Assembly: GCA_019671135.1 (NCBI GenBank)
Contig: JAHRHY010000003.1
Span: 682,001-746,000 of the forward strand
Length of the DNA stretch: 64,000 nucleotides
Direction: 5' to 3'
DNA from: Linnemannia hyalina
Lineage: Eukaryota > Mortierellomycota > Mortierellomycetes > Mortierellales > Mortierellaceae
The notes beneath the pieces are model-generated. The model saw only the letters and a list, made by a program, of their open reading frames with translations, did no database searches and was not told the DNA's origin. Shown here one piece after another: positions 59,911 through 64,000 of this stretch (its first letter is position 1; each line of letters opens with the position of its first letter). The translations under genes and the position numbers were made by a program.

Positions 59911-61481
59911 ATGCATTTTCTCACACGTACACTCTCCCTTTCATTGACCATTGTCACTGTCCTCGCCAGTCTGACAAATGCCACCATCCCGATTCCTCGC
60001 AAACCGGTGGTCTTTTACCACGGAATGGGTGACTCTGCTCATTCCGAGGGGATGATGAAACTCATTGCGTCTGTCACTTCTATCGACCCAAATATTTTCG
60101 CCCACAGTATTTATGTACATATCCTTTGCGTTTACATGGGGGGGGGGTGCTACTCTTTCCATGTTGTGTTGGTGGGTGGCCGTTGTATGGACTGATACCG
60201 TCGGTACTAATGGGGTATAAATTTATCTTTTTTGGGGGTCGCATAGTTGGCAGCGTCTGAGGCAGAGGACCAGCGAGCAGGGTTCTTTGGAAACGTCAAC
60301 AAGCAGGTACATTTTCTATCATACTCTAAAAAACACATCCAGTCGCTCATCACGCACACATATCAACCGCATTCTTGTATCGTCTCAAACCTAACCAGAG
60401 CAATTAAAAATCCACATGCATGCCGTGTGTCTACCTTACCGCAATTAGATCGAAGTAATCTGCGACCAATTGAAAGCCATCCCCGAACTGGAGGGAGGAT
60501 TCAACGCCGTCGGCTTCTCCCAAGGTGGTCAATTCCTCCGTGCCTATGTCCAACGGTGCAACAACCCCCCAATCCACAACCTCATCACCGTTGGGTCCCA
60601 ACACGGTGGCGTTTCCGACATCCCGGGCTGCGTCAATCCCGCCGACGCATCCTGTAAACTCATGCGGACCATCGCCCGCAGTGGAGTCTATAGCGGGTAT
60701 GTCCGGGATCATATCGTCCAAGCCCAGTATTATAAGGATCCAAGGAAGTTGGATACTTATTTGGAGAAGAATATCTTCTTGCCGGATATTAATAATGAGT
60801 TGGAGGTGAAGAATGAGGAGTATAAGGAGAAGTTGAAGAGTTTGAACAAGTTTGTGATGTTTATGTTTATGAACGATGTTACTGTCAAGCCCAAGGAGAC
60901 CGCTGTAAGCTTTTTTTTTTTTTTTTTTTGCGTGTTTCTATTGCAATTGATGTTCTGGCTTCGTTTTTACTCACCACACAACCCGTCGTGTTCATATACT
61001 TGTTGTTTCACCAAAATAGTGGTTTGGGTTCCAAGACGAGAACGGAGATATAATCGAGCTTGAGGAACAGGATCAGTACAAGGAGGACTGGCTGGGGCTC
61101 AAGACCATGGACCAGGCCGGGAAATTAGAATTCGAGGTCATGGAAGGCGAACACGTAAGTCTGGCCTCTCCTTTATGTCCTTCCCCTCCCCCCCCCCCCA
61201 CACACACCTGCCCTTTACAAGGCATGTATGCAAATAGGTGATATTGTCACGTCAAATTAATATGATAGACGGTGTCTTTCCCATTCCAATAGATGCAATT
61301 CTCGTTGGAGGAGTTCACGGACAGGATCACCATCCCATACCTGATAGGAACCCAAGAGCTGGAGGAAGCCCATCTCGAGAAAGACAAACAGTTACCTGGC
61401 GATTCCCAGTCAATGAGCGACCAGACCGAGAACGACGACGCGTTCGAGTTCCCAATTCTGGGCGGACAGACGGTCCTTTGA
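59911..61481 (+). CDS. PPT1: Palmitoyl-protein thioesterase (lysosomal/vacuolar)
   Basis: Five exons, join(59911..60114,60247..60306,60449..60904,61020..61154,61293..61481), 347 residues. It removes palmitate from cysteines of proteins delivered to the lysosome or vacuole. Residues 1-24 are a signal peptide (Leu/Val-rich, ending SLTNA before TIPIP). VVFYHGMGDS forms the oxyanion region. The nucleophile is Ser112 in GFSQGGQFLRAY, Asp231 lies in MFMNDVTVKP and His285 in EGEH, close in spacing to the human PPT1 triad (115/233/289). WFGFQDENG and the DWLGLKTMD block are also shared. Compared with human PPT1 (306 residues) there is a C-terminal extension of roughly 40 residues rich in Glu, Gln and Asp. 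The start gives the only good signal peptide. The gene is convergent with the next, stops 105 bases apart. Confidence 0.93.
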
Positions 61482-61586
61482 ACGAAACGCATTCGTTCTT
61501 GCAGATACACTCCAATCTCACAATAATATATGCGTCTTTTATTTACTATAGGCTCTCGTCAATTTGCATGAGCGGATATGTTTTCT

Positions 61587-64000
61587 TCATGGGGATGAGG
61601 TGGTAGAAGAGGGATAAAGGATCGACATGAGATCAAGAATATGGACTACCGACGGTGACTTCACCATCGGACTCCTCTGAACAATAGTAACCCATTGCTG
61701 ACTAGCATGAATCGAGAAACTGACTTCCTTCCGCTCCATAATCGCGATCGACGTCAAGTCGATCCACTCTGTCGGGGCACGGGAGACACGCCCAGATTGG
61801 CTCTGTGACTGTGAGCGCCGACGGACATCGACATTGACGATCGGTCGTCTGCGCACAGGGCTTGGCGTCCGCTCTTCAGGCAAGGGCACAGACAAAGGCA
61901 AAGCTGCTTCAGGCTCAGTGTCAATGGATGGAAGGGGCGGTGTAGACAAATCCTCAGGTGGGGGCGAGAGGGTTGACACCGATGAAAAGATATCATCTAA
62001 ATCATCCCCACATCCAGTCTCATTCTCCTCCTGTTTGATAGCAGAGGTCACCTGCTGAAGCCAAAGGCTCTGCTGCTGGATGCTTCGCTGTGTAGCGACC
62101 TCTGCAAGCGACGGTGGCTCTAGAAGAGACAACTGGATCAAAGGCTCAGGTTTACTGATGTCCCACAGTTGAAGAACGTCCTTGCCGTTGGCCTTGACTT
62201 GGCATGCAATGAACCGTGACGAAGCACACGCAGTTGAAATCGAACTATATCAAATATTAATTGAGAGTTGACTTTAGAATCCGTGGACAAATCACAATAA
62301 GTTGGCATTTTTCATGCGCCTCTGCTTACCTAGAGCCCTGGTATTGATGAATAAGCTCAACGTGGCCATCTTTCATCGCGTAAAGAGCACATTGGTTGGA
62401 TTGCGTAGTTTCCCGGAAAACGGAAAGGACAGGCCATGTTGCGGGAAGTGAGCGATTCATGCCAAGCACCTTCTCCTGTTCAAAGAATTGGAGTGGTACA
62501 GCGGCATAAACAAGTTGGGGGTTGATGAGCGAGAGACCAGATGTATCCACAACTGACACCGGTTCTTGAAGCGAATTCACATCCCTAAATCGACGAAAAG
62601 AGAAAAACGCGTTAATAGTTAGCTCAAAATATTGTCAGCACTAAAGCTCTGCTGAGAGGACCATATCCTTACCAAATAGCGACGGTTGATTCAAAGGTGG
62701 CAGCAACCAGAGATGTGTTTCCGATCAACGCAAGCGAGCTCGCCGACTCCTCCGCACCAGGCACGGTCACAGACTTTGCGTGCAACATTTCACGACCATC
62801 AATCTCGTCGCCATCGTCAGGAACAGAAATGAATCCAATGGACCCAGCCTCCTCTGCTGCGACGACAATCAAGTGACCATCGGTCGAGTCCTGCTCCACA
62901 ATGAATCCCTTGCATCCTGGCGAAGGGTTGACCCCTGTCCACGCATATGTAGGGAACGTGACGTCGCTCTGCTGCGAGTAATCCAAGTCTTGTAATGGCA
63001 CCTTGGTAAAAGAACACTCTGAAGCATCCATCACCACAGCAAACGAGTCATCCGGTGCAAAGAGGATCTGATAGCAGAACAAAAAAGTAACGCGTCAGTA
63101 TTTTTGTCCACAGAAATGACAAAAAAATATATAACCAAAACGTGGAGTAGGTGGTGTAATAACGCGTGAGCAGGCGGCACTAACCTGAATTGACCGGGAA
63201 GAGGCCTTCGGGAGATTGATGTACCGCACCCACTGGCTCTTCACTGATGGCGTATCGTTATCCAGCTTCCAAAACTGAACATGGCTGGTCGTCTCCATTG
63301 CAAGCCACTGGTCCTGAAAGCCGCAAACCGTTCCAACGATACGATTCTTCACATCCTCGATGCACCACAGTCCGTCCGCAAAGGCTGTGCTCTCCAGTGT
63401 GGAGTTGCGACGACTCGACTGTGAAACAGTTCTGGTAGGACTAGCAGGGCTACCGAACGACGCAACAGGTACGTGATGGTTGGGCTGCTTGGGGTTGACG
63501 TCGTCCACCAGCGTCACCTCGGCCTCATCATGGGGTGTATCCTCTGGCAATCCTTCCAGTAAGAACTCAGGCATCGGACACGTCTCCTCCAGAGAGGCTG
63601 ACCCAATAGATTCTTGCGAAGCCTCCGAACAAGGGATTTCATAGTAGTCGGTGGACGGCTTCCTGGAGGCTAGCTTCTTGTCAGCATGCTCCGACTTGAC
63701 ATAGCGCTCGAAACTGCCTGTCGAGTCCTCATCTTCCACACTCCCTGGGATTTGTTGTGAAATGCCAGCAGATTTGCGGGGAGGAGTTTCCGGCACCGTG
63801 ACAGTATCACGAGGAGGAGTCTCTGGCACTCTGACAATCTCCTGCTGAACCGGCGATCTCGCCCCGACAGGCCGTTCCACAGTTGTCGCGGGCTCCAACT
63901 TGACCACATCCACAGGCTCTAGTTTGACGTTGAGTAGCAAGCGGCCATGAGAAACTCCTTGCTCAGGGGCATCTTTGGTCTTGCTTTTCTCAACCACCGA
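61587..64000 (-). CDS. WD40-like protein with SP/TP-rich regions, 5' end cut by window
   Basis: Partial model complement(join(61587..62244,62330..62584,62673..63067,63185..>64000)), about 707 residues visible. The frame is open to the window edge with no ATG there, so the N-terminus is missing. The N-terminal part is disordered with a duplicated VPETPPR motif and several SP/TP sites. After that come beta-propeller-like blades, each ending in a W-like strand: WLAMETTSHVQFWKLD, SLVAATFESTVAIWDV, and FIACQVKANGKDVLQLWDIS. Between blades is LFAPDDSFAVVMDAS. A second disordered region (LSPPPEDLSTPP, TPSPVRRRP) precedes the C-terminal LTSIAIMERKEVSF stretch. Likely a scaffold; the SP/TP sites suggest kinase regulation, which is inference. 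I do not recognise a named family. All visible introns are GT-AG and in phase. Confidence 0.75.

Overview
This is nuclear DNA of a filamentous fungus. The evidence is dense genes with short GT-AG introns (mostly 70-150 bases), pyrimidine-rich promoters, a PDR-type ABC transporter, a Zn(II)2Cys6 regulator, an Atf1-type bZIP factor, a large NAD-dependent glutamate dehydrogenase and a Prp4 spliceosomal kinase. An MT-A70 methyltransferase that looks like the MTA1 (DNA N6-adenine) branch, together with several wax-synthase-like acyltransferases, suggests an early-diverging lineage, most likely Mucoromycota and perhaps Mortierellaceae. That placement is inference. All exon boundaries were set by eye from splice signals and reading-frame phase; no transcript data or searches were available.

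Layout. 1-5.2 kb: complete six-exon PDR/ABCG drug-efflux pump (+). 5.3-11.4 kb: a graveyard of broken genes: a C-terminal ubiquitin-protease relic (+), an unrecognised decayed gene (-), an orphan coding fragment (-) and a frameshifted C2H2 zinc-finger array (-), with an imperfect 45-base direct repeat. 11.9-14.2 kb: low-complexity protein with internal repeats (-). 15.5-17.0 kb: nucleolin/Nsr1-like protein (-). 19.3-21.5 kb: Atf1-like bZIP factor (+). 21.9-25.0 kb: Prp4 kinase (-). 25.8-28.5 kb: a second decayed zone, holding a broken gene that ends in a PD-(D/E)xK nuclease-like motif plus a second fragment. 29.9-36.6 kb: three wax-synthase-type membrane acyltransferases (one +, two tandem -) with the MTA1-like methyltransferase between the first and second. 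37.5-38.4 kb: HAD phosphatase (+). 38.8-45.5 kb: an unrecognised helical protein of about 2,111 residues (-). 46.3-48.3 kb: two small genes, TMEM234-like and the spliceosomal cyclophilin PPIL1 (+). 49.3-53.7 kb: Zn(II)2Cys6 regulator (+). 54.7-58.9 kb: GDH2 (+). 59.9-61.5 kb: palmitoyl-protein thioesterase PPT1 (+). 61.6-64.0 kb: WD40-like protein (-), cut by the window edge.

The intact genes are mainly housekeeping (splicing, ribosome biogenesis, nitrogen and lysosomal metabolism) with no operon logic. The one functionally coherent block is the acyltransferase cluster. The most interesting items are the MTA1-like enzyme inside that cluster, the decayed nuclease-like gene, the broken zinc-finger array and the giant uncharacterised protein. 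I did not find a defensible novel multi-gene system.
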